Part shown: one piece after another, positions 18,032 to 25,774 of the stretch | How positions within the stretch are numbered: the first letter of the stretch is position 1 | Layout of the letters: each line of letters begins with the position of its first letter | Source of the DNA: Nocardioides humi | GTDB taxonomy: Bacteria; Actinomycetota; Actinomycetes; Propionibacteriales; Nocardioidaceae | Reading direction: 5' to 3' | DNA length: 64,000 nt | NCBI RefSeq assembly: GCF_006494775.1 | Contig: NZ_CP041146.1 | Location: forward strand, 4,278,001 to 4,342,000 | Notes under the pieces: generated by a model | Told to the model about the DNA's origin: nothing | The model's input: the letters and a program-made list of their open reading frames with translations, nothing else | Databases searched by the model: none | Made by a program: the position numbers and the translations under genes

Positions 18032-19396
18032 TCAGCCGCGGACCATCTTCCCGCCCCGGGTGGCGGCGGCGAGGTCGACCTCGTCGACCACCCTGATGCT
18101 GCGCGGCTGCCAGGCGCGCGGCAGATCGGCGCACGCCGTACGGATCCCGTCCTTGACGGCCCTCTCGTCCGCGTCGCCCGCGAGCACCACCTCGACGGCC
18201 ACCACGGCGCCGACCATCGGGTTGCTGCGGCCGTGGACGCGCGCCAGCCGGACCCCGGGCACGGCGCCCACGCGCTCCTCGATCGGGAGCGGGTGCACCT
18301 TCACCCCGCCGACGTTGATCACCTCCGAGGATCTCCCCCGGAAGAGCACCCGGTCGTCGACGACCTCGACCAGGTCGCCGGTCGAGACCCAGCCGTCCAC
18401 CTCCTCCGGGGCGTCGGTGGTGTCGCCGGCGTAGCCGAGCATCCCGGTGCCGGCGCGGACCTGCAGCTCGCCGTCCCGGACGCGCAGCACGGCGTCGGGG
18501 TTCGCGGGGCTCCACAGGCTGTCCGCCGACAGGCCGGGCCGGCCGTCGCGGACCGAGGCGATCGAGCCGAACTCGGTCGACGCGTAGACCTGCGAGATCC
18601 GCGCGGTCGGGAACGCCTCCCGCAGCTCCTCGAGCAGGTCGGGGGAGCTGGCCTCGCCGCCGAGCGTGACCTGGGCGAGCGGCGGGAGCTCCGCCCGGCT
18701 GCTGCGGGCCTCGGCCAGCAGGAAGCGCCAGTACGTCGGCGTCGCGCTCACGCAGGTGAGCTCGTCGCGCAGCAGCGCGGCCAGCCCGTCGCGCGGCTGG
18801 CGCGGGAACGGCGCGACCAGGGTCGCCTGCGCGGCGAGCACGTGCAGCAGCACCTGGATCCCCGCGAACTGCTGGGGCCCGTAGGCGAGCAGCCACCGCT
18901 GCTCGGGCCGCGGCGCGGTCGCGGCGCCGCGCCGGGTCAGCACCGCCCAGTCGTGGCGGGCCGCCTTGGGCAGGCCGGTGGTGCCGGTGGTCCGGATCAT
19001 CAGCGGCTGCGGCCCGTCGTACGACGCGTGCTCGGCCGGGTCGCCGTCGAGCTCGTCGGGCCGGACCACCGTGAGCGCCGGCGGGAGGTCGGTGCGCCGG
19101 GTCACGACCGTGTCGTGGCCCAGGGCGGCGGCCTGCTCGGCGAACTGGGCGGGGTCGAGATCGGGCTGGTACTGGCACGGCTCGCTCCCGGCCGCGGCGG
19201 CGCCGCCGAGCAGGCGCAGGATCCAGGCCGCGTCCGGCTCGAGCACCGCGAACCGGTCGATGCCGCGCGCCCGGAGCCCGGCCGCGACGCGGCGCGCGCC
19301 GTCGTACAGCTCGGCGTAGGTGAGCGTCGTCTCCGGCGTCACCACCGCGACCTGCTCCGGCCGGTCGGCGGCGGCCCTCTCCAGCAACCCGATCAT
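18032..19396 (-). CDS. AMP-dependent acyl-activating enzyme (ANL superfamily ligase)
   Basis: Stand-alone adenylating enzyme of 454 residues. The AMP-binding P-loop is MIRTTGTTGLPKAARH (about residue 145). Further on are QVYASTEFGSIASV (A5), GWVSTGDLVEV (A7), FRGRSSEVINVGGVKVHP (A8) and the C-terminal catalytic Lys in TRGGKMVRG. It would activate a carboxylic acid and pass it to CoA or, more likely here, to the acyl carrier protein at 21515. At 454 residues it is shorter than most fatty-acid CoA ligases. AAGGAG lies nine bases before the ATG. It is divergent from the HHxxxDG acyltransferase. Confidence 0.85.
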   Translation of the reverse strand: MIGLLERAAADRPEQVAVVTPETTLTYAELYDGARRVAAGLRARGIDRFAVLEPDAAWILRLLGGAAAAGSEPCQYQPDLDPAQFAEQAAALGHDTVVTRRTDLPPALTVVRPDELDGDPAEHASYDGPQPLMIRTTGTTGLPKAARHDWAVLTRRGAATAPRPEQRWLLAYGPQQFAGIQVLLHVLAAQATLVAPFPRQPRDGLAALLRDELTCVSATPTYWRFLLAEARSSRAELPPLAQVTLGGEASSPDLLEELREAFPTARISQVYASTEFGSIASVRDGRPGLSADSLWSPANPDAVLRVRDGELQVRAGTGMLGYAGDTTDAPEEVDGWVSTGDLVEVVDDRVLFRGRSSEVINVGGVKVHPLPIEERVGAVPGVRLARVHGRSNPMVGAVVAVEVVLAGDADERAVKDGIRTACADLPRAWQPRSIRVVDEVDLAAATRGGKMVRG

Positions 19397-19516
19397 CGGT
19401 GTCGACTCCTTTCGCCGAAGGTTCGCAGGCGAGTATCGCGCATCCGTCACCCCGGCTCCGTCGGTGGCGTTGACAGGGGGCAGGATCCTCCTGTGTCCCG
19501 AGAGGTTGGAGAGCGC

Positions 19517-20791
19517 GTGGGTGCCCATCGCCCGATGACGGTCGCGGAGAAGTACTACACCTTCCTCGACCGCCGCTGGCCGACGAAGGCCGTCGTCACC
19601 GCCGACCTCGACCGCTGCCTCGACGCCGCCGAGGTCGCCCGCGCCTGGCAGGAGCTGCGTGCCCGCCGGGTCGTCACCCGCGCGGTGGCCACCGAGGAGC
19701 TCACCATCGCCGACCCCGGACCGGACCCCGAGGGCGCGGTCTTCCAGGCGCGCGAGGCCGAGCCCGAGGAGTGGCCGGCGATCGTCGCGGAGCTGTCCGA
19801 CGCGCACGACGACCTCGGCACGCCCGTGCAGTGCTGGTACCTCGCCAGTCCGGCGACGGGGGAGTCCCAGCTGGTCCTGATCGGCCACCACGCCCTCATC
19901 GACGGCCGGATCGGCGTCGCCGAGCTCCAGTGGCTGGTCCGCCTCCTCGACGGCCAGGACGTCCCCGAGCAGCAACAGCTCGCCGTACCCGCCGCGCCGG
20001 TCCCGGCCCACGCCTGGCAGCGGGACCGGGCCGCGATGATCGAGCTGCTGCGCGACCTCAAGGCCCGCACCACGGCGTACGGCGCGCCGGCCCCCGCCGC
20101 GTGGCCCGATCCCGCCGTGCCCCGGCGGTCCCGGATGCGCCAGGGCGCGCTGGAGCCGGACGCCGCCGCGCGCCTGGTCGCCGCCGCTCGCGGCCACGGC
20201 GCCAACGCGTTCTCGGCGGTGGCCGCCGCCGCCCTCGCCTCGGCGGCCGGGGTGCTGGGGGACGGGGGAGCGGAGGGCGCACCGACCACGCTGCAGTTCG
20301 CGGCGCCCGCCGACGTCGCCGCGCCCAGCACGGCGCCGGACCGGGCGCGGGAGATGGCGATCGCCGTCCTCAGCCGGCCCTACCGCGTGGACCCGGCCGA
20401 CGTCTGGGGCCTGGCGAGCGAGGTGCGCTCGACCATCCACGCGGCCCGTGCCCGCGGCGAGGGCGAGCTCTTCTTCCATCTCTCCCGCGTCGAGAAGGTC
20501 GTCGACCTCGACACCGGCCGGGACCTGGTCGCCCGGGCGCTCGCCGCCGGGCCGCCGTGCGTGGCGGTCAGCAACCTCGGCGTCGTCGACCCGGGGAGCG
20601 ACCCGGCGTGGGTGCGCGGCGTCCGGGCCGGCCTCGCGGCGGCGCCGAACCAGGTCGTGTTCCTCACCATCACGGGCTATCGCGGCCGGCTCCTGCAGCT
20701 GCTCTCCAGCGACGACAGCCGCCTCCCGCCGGACCGGCGCGACGCCCTCGTCGCGGGCTACCGGCAGATCCTGGGCGAGCTCACGCGGTGA
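19517..20791 (+). CDS. Condensation-domain-like acyltransferase (PapA/HHxxxDG type)
   Basis: Protein of 424 residues of the condensation/PapA-type acyltransferase fold. The catalytic motif HHxxxDG is intact in LIGHHALIDGRIG (about residue 125). The C-terminal half contains AVSNLGVVDPG, which fits the structural region near the second half of the channel. Such enzymes move an acyl group from a carrier protein or CoA to a hydroxyl or amine. The GTG at 19517 was chosen for nearby GGAGAG; an ATG at 19535 is possible. ANL ligase, ACP and reductase are all adjacent, so acyl transfer to a glycan or glycolipid is a reasonable inference. Confidence 0.75.
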   Translation: MGAHRPMTVAEKYYTFLDRRWPTKAVVTADLDRCLDAAEVARAWQELRARRVVTRAVATEELTIADPGPDPEGAVFQAREAEPEEWPAIVAELSDAHDDLGTPVQCWYLASPATGESQLVLIGHHALIDGRIGVAELQWLVRLLDGQDVPEQQQLAVPAAPVPAHAWQRDRAAMIELLRDLKARTTAYGAPAPAAWPDPAVPRRSRMRQGALEPDAAARLVAAARGHGANAFSAVAAAALASAAGVLGDGGAEGAPTTLQFAAPADVAAPSTAPDRAREMAIAVLSRPYRVDPADVWGLASEVRSTIHAARARGEGELFFHLSRVEKVVDLDTGRDLVARALAAGPPCVAVSNLGVVDPGSDPAWVRGVRAGLAAAPNQVVFLTITGYRGRLLQLLSSDDSRLPPDRRDALVAGYRQILGELTR

Positions 20792-21518
20792 GGCCGCCGT
20801 CGACGACCAGCACCTGACCGGTGATCCAGTCGTTGCGCTCGTCGACGAGGAACTCCACCGCGCGGGCGATGTCCTCGGGCTCGCCGAGCCGCCCGGCCGG
20901 CGTACGACGGACGATCTGGTCGAGCTGCCCGTCGTCGAGGCCGTGGCTCATCTCGGTCTTCAGGTAGCCCGAGGCGATGCTGTTGACGGTGATCCTGCGC
21001 GAGCCCATCTCGCGGGCCAGCCCCCGGGTGAACCCGTCGAGCGCGGCCTTCGTGGCGCCGTAGACGCTGAGGCCGCGGTAGCCGGTCAGGCCGGTGATCG
21101 AGGAGATGTTGACGATCCGGCCGCCGCCATGGGCCAGCATGTTGCGGACGACCTGCTTGGTGACGTGGACGGTCGCCTTCAGGTTGAGGTCGATCACCGT
21201 GTCGGAGTCGTCGTCGCTGAACATCGCGAGGATGCCGTCGCGGGCGACGCCGGCGTTGTTGACGAGCACGTCCACCGACCGCCACTCCGCCAGCACGTCC
21301 TTGACGAACCGCGTCGACTGCTCGCGGTCGGCCAGGTCGGCCTTGCGGAACAGGAACCGGTCGCCGTACGCCGGATCCGCCTGCCAGGCGCGAACCGCGT
21401 CGGTCTCGCTGCGGGCGCAGGTGGCGACCCGGTCGCCGGCGTCGAGGAAGTGCTGGACGATGCCCTCGCCCAGGCCCCGGCTGCCGCCGGTGACGACGAC
21501 CGTGCGGGGTGCGGTCAT
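20781..21518 (-). CDS. 3-oxoacyl-ACP reductase-like SDR (FabG-like)
   Basis: Classical short-chain dehydrogenase of 245 residues. The NADPH site is VVTGGSRGLGEGI, NNAG appears as LVNNAGVARDG, the catalytic Ser-Tyr-Lys set is ISSITG then YGATKAALDGF, and ITGQVLVVDGGLTA is at the C-terminus. The family reduces 3-oxoacyl-ACP to 3-hydroxyacyl-ACP. Its start overlaps the stop of the ACP gene (ATGA), which strongly couples the two. Its 3' end overlaps the 3' end of the acyltransferase on the other strand by 11 bases. Confidence 0.85.
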   Translation of the reverse strand: MTAPRTVVVTGGSRGLGEGIVQHFLDAGDRVATCARSETDAVRAWQADPAYGDRFLFRKADLADREQSTRFVKDVLAEWRSVDVLVNNAGVARDGILAMFSDDDSDTVIDLNLKATVHVTKQVVRNMLAHGGGRIVNISSITGLTGYRGLSVYGATKAALDGFTRGLAREMGSRRITVNSIASGYLKTEMSHGLDDGQLDQIVRRTPAGRLGEPEDIARAVEFLVDERNDWITGQVLVVDGGLTA

Positions 21519-21772
21519 GCGGACGAGGCGGTCGCGTCGGCGTAGAACGCCACGATGTCCGCGACCGTCTCGGGCAGCAGCCCGGCGCCGAAGGGGTCGG
21601 TGCCGAACTCGTCCTCGAGGATGGCCGACAGCTCGGCGGTCTCGAGGGAGTCCAGCCCGAGGCCGTCGTCGCCGTGGAGCGTCGCGCCGAGGGAGACCGC
21701 GGTCTCCTCGCGGTCCGAGCGCTCCAGCAGCTCGGTGACGATCGTGACGATCCTGGGTTCGATCTCGTTCAT
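21515..21772 (-). CDS. Acyl carrier protein
   Basis: Acidic carrier protein of 85 residues. The phosphopantetheine attachment serine is in GLGLDSLETAELS (about residue 42). The dedicated ACP is coupled to a FabG-like reductase and lies close to an ANL ligase and a condensation-type acyltransferase. That marks a specialised acyl pathway and not bulk fatty-acid synthesis, since no ketosynthase is present here. The ATG is 8 bases after the stop of the beta-helix acyltransferase upstream on the same strand. Confidence 0.88.
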   Translation of the reverse strand: MNEIEPRIVTIVTELLERSDREETAVSLGATLHGDDGLGLDSLETAELSAILEDEFGTDPFGAGLLPETVADIVAFYADATASSA

Positions 21773-21780
21773 TCCGACCT

Positions 21781-22482
21781 CTACTCAGATGGGGGGTTCG
21801 GAGGGGCAACGACGTCACGGGGTCCTTGGTAACGGGCCCGGTCGTACACATGCCGTGGAATGTCGATCGGCGCGAGCCTGCGGGCGGGCACGCCGCCGTG
21901 CAGGTGGGCCCCCTTCGCCTCCTGCCCGGTCCACGTCGTCGAGCCGGCGGCGATCAGCGCGCCCTCGCCGACCACGGTGCCGGGCAGCATCGTGCAGGAC
22001 GTCGCCACGACCGCACGGTCGCCGATCGTGACCGGGTCGAGGATGACGCCGCCGTTGGTGGGGTCGAACGCGTGCGAGAGCAGGGTGGACCGGATGCCGG
22101 TGACCCAGGCGTTGTCGCCGAGGATGATCCCGCCGCCGCAGTCGAGGTAGTGCTGGCTGATGATGTGGGAGTCGTCGCCCATCCGCAGCGTGCGCAGGTC
22201 GTCGGTCGGCGTGGCGCCCTTCTCGTAGCCCGAGTCGCCGACGATCTGGTTGAACAGCATGATCCGGCAGCCGATGCCCATCCTCACCAGCCGCAGGTCG
22301 CGGAACAGGTTGAAGTGGTGGATGAGCGAGCCCTCGCCCAGCTCGAACCGGTCGACCCGGCGTACCAGGTTGATGCCGACCACCGCCGTGTCCGGGATCG
22401 CGTGGCCGAGCCTGCGCAGCAGCCGGTTCTTGAGCCTGCTCGGTGGCAGCAGGAAGACAAGGGTCGTCAGGGCCTGGCGCAC
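21781..22482 (-). CDS. Left-handed beta-helix (hexapeptide) acyltransferase
   Basis: Protein of 233 residues with hexapeptide-repeat character: GIGCRIMLFNQIVGD, MGDDSHIISQHYLDCGGGIILGDNAW, VTIGDRAVVATSCTMLPGTVVGEGALIAAGS. It resembles WcaF/LpxA-type O-acyltransferases that acetylate sugars. The GTG at 22482 has minus-strand TAGGCT seven bases upstream and is probably leaderless. It is the first gene of the run to the ACP and reductase, so it may use the same acyl supply or acetyl-CoA. Confidence 0.75.
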   Translation of the reverse strand: MRQALTTLVFLLPPSRLKNRLLRRLGHAIPDTAVVGINLVRRVDRFELGEGSLIHHFNLFRDLRLVRMGIGCRIMLFNQIVGDSGYEKGATPTDDLRTLRMGDDSHIISQHYLDCGGGIILGDNAWVTGIRSTLLSHAFDPTNGGVILDPVTIGDRAVVATSCTMLPGTVVGEGALIAAGSTTWTGQEAKGAHLHGGVPARRLAPIDIPRHVYDRARYQGPRDVVAPPNPPSE

Positions 22483-22489
22483 GCGGCGC

Positions 22490-22495
22490 AGCCTA
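22490..22495 (-). promoter_or_regulatory. -10 box for the leaderless beta-helix acyltransferase
   Basis: Minus-strand TAGGCT, seven bases before the GTG at 22482. The plus-strand box for the sulfotransferase is ten bases away. Confidence 0.5.
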
Positions 22496-22504
22496 CACAG
22501 GCCC

Positions 22505-22510
22505 TATCCT
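22505..22510 (+). promoter_or_regulatory. -10 box for the leaderless sulfotransferase
   Basis: TATCCT, seven bases before the GTG at 22518, with no ribosome site between. Confidence 0.5.
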
Positions 22511-22517
22511 CTGGCGC

Positions 22518-23570
22518 GTGCTTCTCACGCCCCTGGCCCACGGCCGGGTCTCGATGCAGTGCGACCTGTGCATCCCGCCCGTCCTGACCATCGCCAGCCC
22601 CGACTGGCTGCGTCGTACCGGCTGGACGCTCGCCGCCGACGGCGGCCCGGTCGATGCCTGCCCCAACTGCACGGTGCGCGTCGCGCCCCGCCATCGGGTA
22701 CGCCGCGGCGACGCGACGCCGCAGTCGCCCGACCCCGCGCGGCTGCCGAACGTCGTCGTCGTCGGCGCCACGAAGGCCGGCACCACGAGCATGCACAACT
22801 ACCTCGCGGCGCACCCGGAGATCGCGGCGTCGGAGGAGAAGGAGATGCGCTTCTTCACCGACCCCGACTGCCGGGGCTGGGTCGGCGCCTACCAGGAGCG
22901 GTTCGCGCCCGGCACCCGCTACCGGCTGGAGTCGACGCCCTTCTACAGCAAGGCGCCCTGCTATCCGGGCGTCGTCGACCGGATGGCCGACCTGGTGCCG
23001 GACGCGCGGATCGTCTATCTCGTGCGCGATCCCGTCGACCGGATCCTCGCCGAGCACATGGAGATGGTCGCCTGGAACTCCGCCGAGCGCCCGCTGGAGG
23101 AGGAGCTCGCCGATCCGGGGGAGCCGACCAGCCCGCTCGTCGCGTCCAGCCGCTACGCCACCCAGCTGGAGGCCTATCTCGAGCGGTTCGACCGCGACCG
23201 GGTCCTCGTCGTCGACCTCGCCGATCTCGGCGCCGACGTCGACGGGACCATGGGCCGGGTCTTCGACCTCCTCGGCCTCGACCGTCCCGGGCTGTCCGCC
23301 GACGACTGGGGTCGCTACAACACCGCCGAGGAGAAGCGCGCGCTGCCGCCCTGGCTGATGGCGATCCGCCGGGGACCGCTCGTCCGGGCGGTCCGCCGGC
23401 TCCCGGCCGCGCGGCGACTGGTGCACCTCGCGTGGCGTCGTACGGGGGAGCGGATCGAACGGCCGCAGCTGAGTCCCGCCACCGAGGCGGCGCTGCGGGC
23501 CGAGCTGCAGCCGGAGGTCGACCGGCTGCGCGAGCTCACCGGGCAGTCGTTCGCGTCCTGGTCGCTCTGA
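22518..23570 (+). CDS. Sulfotransferase with N-terminal zinc ribbon
   Basis: PAPS-dependent sulfotransferase of 350 residues. The 5'-phosphosulfate loop is VVVGATKAGTTSMHNYL (about residue 76). The 3'-phosphate region is RIVYLVRDPVDRILAEH (about residue 170). Before the catalytic domain are two Cys pairs, CDLC at 15-18 and CPNC at 48-51, which look like a small zinc ribbon and are unusual for this family. It would sulfate a sugar hydroxyl on a surface glycan or glycolipid. CysDN, which make APS, lie at 58388-60573. The start is inferred to be leaderless. Confidence 0.8.
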   Translation: MLLTPLAHGRVSMQCDLCIPPVLTIASPDWLRRTGWTLAADGGPVDACPNCTVRVAPRHRVRRGDATPQSPDPARLPNVVVVGATKAGTTSMHNYLAAHPEIAASEEKEMRFFTDPDCRGWVGAYQERFAPGTRYRLESTPFYSKAPCYPGVVDRMADLVPDARIVYLVRDPVDRILAEHMEMVAWNSAERPLEEELADPGEPTSPLVASSRYATQLEAYLERFDRDRVLVVDLADLGADVDGTMGRVFDLLGLDRPGLSADDWGRYNTAEEKRALPPWLMAIRRGPLVRAVRRLPAARRLVHLAWRRTGERIERPQLSPATEAALRAELQPEVDRLRELTGQSFASWSL

Positions 23571-23587
23571 CCCGACGATCTCGGGCG

Positions 23588-24658
23588 TCAGGCCCGCTTG
23601 CGGAAGAGGTAGAACCGGTCGTGCAGGTCGATGAGCTCGCGCAGCTCGTCGGACTGGTGGATCGGGCGGTCGTCGACCAGCTCGTAGCCGCGGTCGAGGA
23701 CGTCCTGGCGGAACGGCCTCATGGAGCCGTCGAGCTCGGTGCTGCGCAGCTCGTCGGGGGTGTTGGGGACGATCAGCAGCCACGGGACGTCCCGCTCCGC
23801 GATCCGGTCCAGCCACCAGCACACCGCGTCGTGCGAGGCCTCCGAGAAGCTGTGGATGTTGACCGCGACGTCGTAGCGCTCGGCGAGCTTCTCGTGCTCG
23901 TGGAGGGGGACGACCCGGACCGTGTCGGGGAGCCCGCGGAACCGCGTGTAGTACTCGCACAGGAAGGTCGAGGTCGCGACCGCGTCGATGCAGTCGTACG
24001 CCGCGAGGCCGGGCAGGGCGGCCGACATCCGGTGGGCCAGGCGGCCGTAGCCGGCGCCGATGTCGAGGACCCGCAGGCCCTGGATCGACGCGAGCCCCAT
24101 CCGGTCGTCGAGGTAGTTGATCTCGTTGATGCTGTCGAGCAGGTCGCGGCTCACCGGCGGCCGCTCGCCGAACTCGAAGGTGAACGCGCCGAACAGGCCG
24201 TCCTCGGTCAGCTGGTCGAACAGGCCGAGCGCGTCGCGCTCCATCACGTCGAGCATCGCGAGGTACATCCGGATCCGCGCCGCGTGGCCGAGCTGGCGGA
24301 ACTGCCAGACGTAGGCGTTGTCGCCGCGGAACCAGGCGAGCGAGAGGTTCTTCTTGAGGAAGCCCTGTCGCCACTGGGTGTGCACCGCGGACGGCAGGTC
24401 CAGGGCGTCGTACGTCGCCTGGAGGTCGGCCAGCCGCGGGTTGTCCTGGCGCAGCTCGGCCTCGGCGCCCGGGGGCAGCGCGACCTCCTCGTTGTGGGTC
24501 ACCGAGACGTAGCGGCGCCCCTCCTCGTCGATCCGGCTGACCATGAAGCCGGCGCGGGCGGCGCCGGACTTGACCCGGCGGCGGAGCCAGCCGGCGACCA
24601 GCTCGGGGTTGGCGCGGCGGGCCTTGGCGACGAGCTCGTCGGCAGAAATCGGGGGCAC
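23588..24658 (-). CDS. Putative sugar O-methyltransferase
   Basis: SAM methyltransferase of 356 residues of the putative sugar O-methyltransferase type. A long N-terminal helical region (residues 1-160) precedes motif I GLRVLDIGAGYGRLAHRM (about residue 180). SFSEASHDAVCWWLDRI and DVPWLLIVPNTPDEL follow. The GTG at 24658 was chosen because minus-strand TACAGT lies eight bases upstream, giving a leaderless start; an in-frame ATG at 24679 overlaps that box. It is convergent with the sulfotransferase. The acceptor is not known. Confidence 0.72.
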   Translation of the reverse strand: MPPISADELVAKARRANPELVAGWLRRRVKSGAARAGFMVSRIDEEGRRYVSVTHNEEVALPPGAEAELRQDNPRLADLQATYDALDLPSAVHTQWRQGFLKKNLSLAWFRGDNAYVWQFRQLGHAARIRMYLAMLDVMERDALGLFDQLTEDGLFGAFTFEFGERPPVSRDLLDSINEINYLDDRMGLASIQGLRVLDIGAGYGRLAHRMSAALPGLAAYDCIDAVATSTFLCEYYTRFRGLPDTVRVVPLHEHEKLAERYDVAVNIHSFSEASHDAVCWWLDRIAERDVPWLLIVPNTPDELRSTELDGSMRPFRQDVLDRGYELVDDRPIHQSDELRELIDLHDRFYLFRKRA

Positions 24659-24666
24659 GGTGGGCA

Positions 24667-24672
24667 ACTGTA
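24667..24672 (-). promoter_or_regulatory. -10 box for the leaderless sugar O-methyltransferase
   Basis: Minus-strand TACAGT, eight bases before the GTG at 24658. It decides the start over an upstream ATG. Confidence 0.45.
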
Positions 24673-24757
24673 ACCGCATCGGTCGCGGGTCGTTCTGATC
24701 TGGTGGAATGAGTTCCCGCCGCCGGCCGACCGCAGAATCCGCACCCCGAGGATCCGC

Positions 24758-25774
24758 TTGCTGACCACCCCCGTGACGCTGATCGCGTTCAACCGGCCCG
24801 ACCTGACCTCGGGGACGCTGGCCGCGATCCGGGCCGTGCGGCCGACCCGGCTCTTCCTGGTCGCCGACGGCCCGCGCGCCGGCAACGCCGACGACGTCGA
24901 GCGCTGCGCCGCGGTCCGCGCCGTCCTGGAGGACGTCGACTGGCCGTGCGAGGTGCACCGGCGCTACGCCGAGACGAACCTCGGCCTCGAGGCCAACGTC
25001 GAGCTCGGCCTCGACTGGGTGTTCGCCCGGGCCGGCTCCTCGATCGTGCTCGAGGACGACTGCCAGGCCGGTCCCACCTTCTTCCGGTACGCCGAGGAGC
25101 TGCTCGAGCGCTACCGCGACGACCCGCGGGTGTGGCAGGTCTCGGGCAGCGGGCTCGGCGTACCGCAGCGGCTGTTCGGCGACGCCAGCTATGCGTTCAC
25201 CGCGTGGGCGAGCGTGTGGGGCTGGGCGACCTGGGCCGACCGCTGGCACCGGCACCGCGAGGTCTTCCCCCGCGACCACGCCGCCGGCGACGCGCCGGTC
25301 CGCACCGTGCCCGCGGTGCAGCAGCCCGGCCTGCTCGTCACCCGCTCCGCGCAGCAGCACTTCGCCGAGGCGGCCGTCTCCGACGACACCGTCACCCACG
25401 GCTGGGACAAGCACTGGTGGCTGACCATGATGACCTTCAGGGGCCTGGCGATCTCCCCGGCGGTCAACCTCGTGGAGAACGTCGGCTGGGGGGCCGACGC
25501 GACCCACGGCGTCGCACCCGGCAAGCGCGACAACGCCGCCGAGGCGATGGCGTTCCCGCTCCGGCACCCGGCCGAGGTGGCGCTGGACCCGGAGGTGGAG
25601 CGCGAGCTGGAGCTGGTGCTCAACCGGGTCGGGGGCCGCGCCGCCACCCTCGCGCGCCGGCTGGTGCGCTCCCCGCGCCTGCGGCACGCCGCGCGCACCG
25701 CCGTCAACAGCCGCGCCGCCACGGCCGCCCACCGCCTCGTGAGCCAACTGGGAGAGAAGAGCCGTCGTGCCTGA
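24758..25774 (+). CDS. GNT-I-like GT-A glycosyltransferase (first of a tandem pair)
   Basis: GT-A fold protein of 338 residues. It opens TTPVTLIAFNRPDLTSGTL, then has ETNLGLEANVELGLDW and the metal-binding motif SIVLEDDCQAGPTFFRY (EDD, about residue 107). YAFTAWASVWGWATWADRWHRH is shared almost exactly with the next gene. The family resembles eukaryotic GnT-I/POMGnT-type transferases and bacterial relatives in surface-glycan loci. The start is TTG at 24758 with CGAGGA nearby. Its stop overlaps the next start by eight bases. The donor sugar is unknown. Confidence 0.72.
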   Translation: MLTTPVTLIAFNRPDLTSGTLAAIRAVRPTRLFLVADGPRAGNADDVERCAAVRAVLEDVDWPCEVHRRYAETNLGLEANVELGLDWVFARAGSSIVLEDDCQAGPTFFRYAEELLERYRDDPRVWQVSGSGLGVPQRLFGDASYAFTAWASVWGWATWADRWHRHREVFPRDHAAGDAPVRTVPAVQQPGLLVTRSAQQHFAEAAVSDDTVTHGWDKHWWLTMMTFRGLAISPAVNLVENVGWGADATHGVAPGKRDNAAEAMAFPLRHPAEVALDPEVERELELVLNRVGGRAATLARRLVRSPRLRHAARTAVNSRAATAAHRLVSQLGEKSRRA

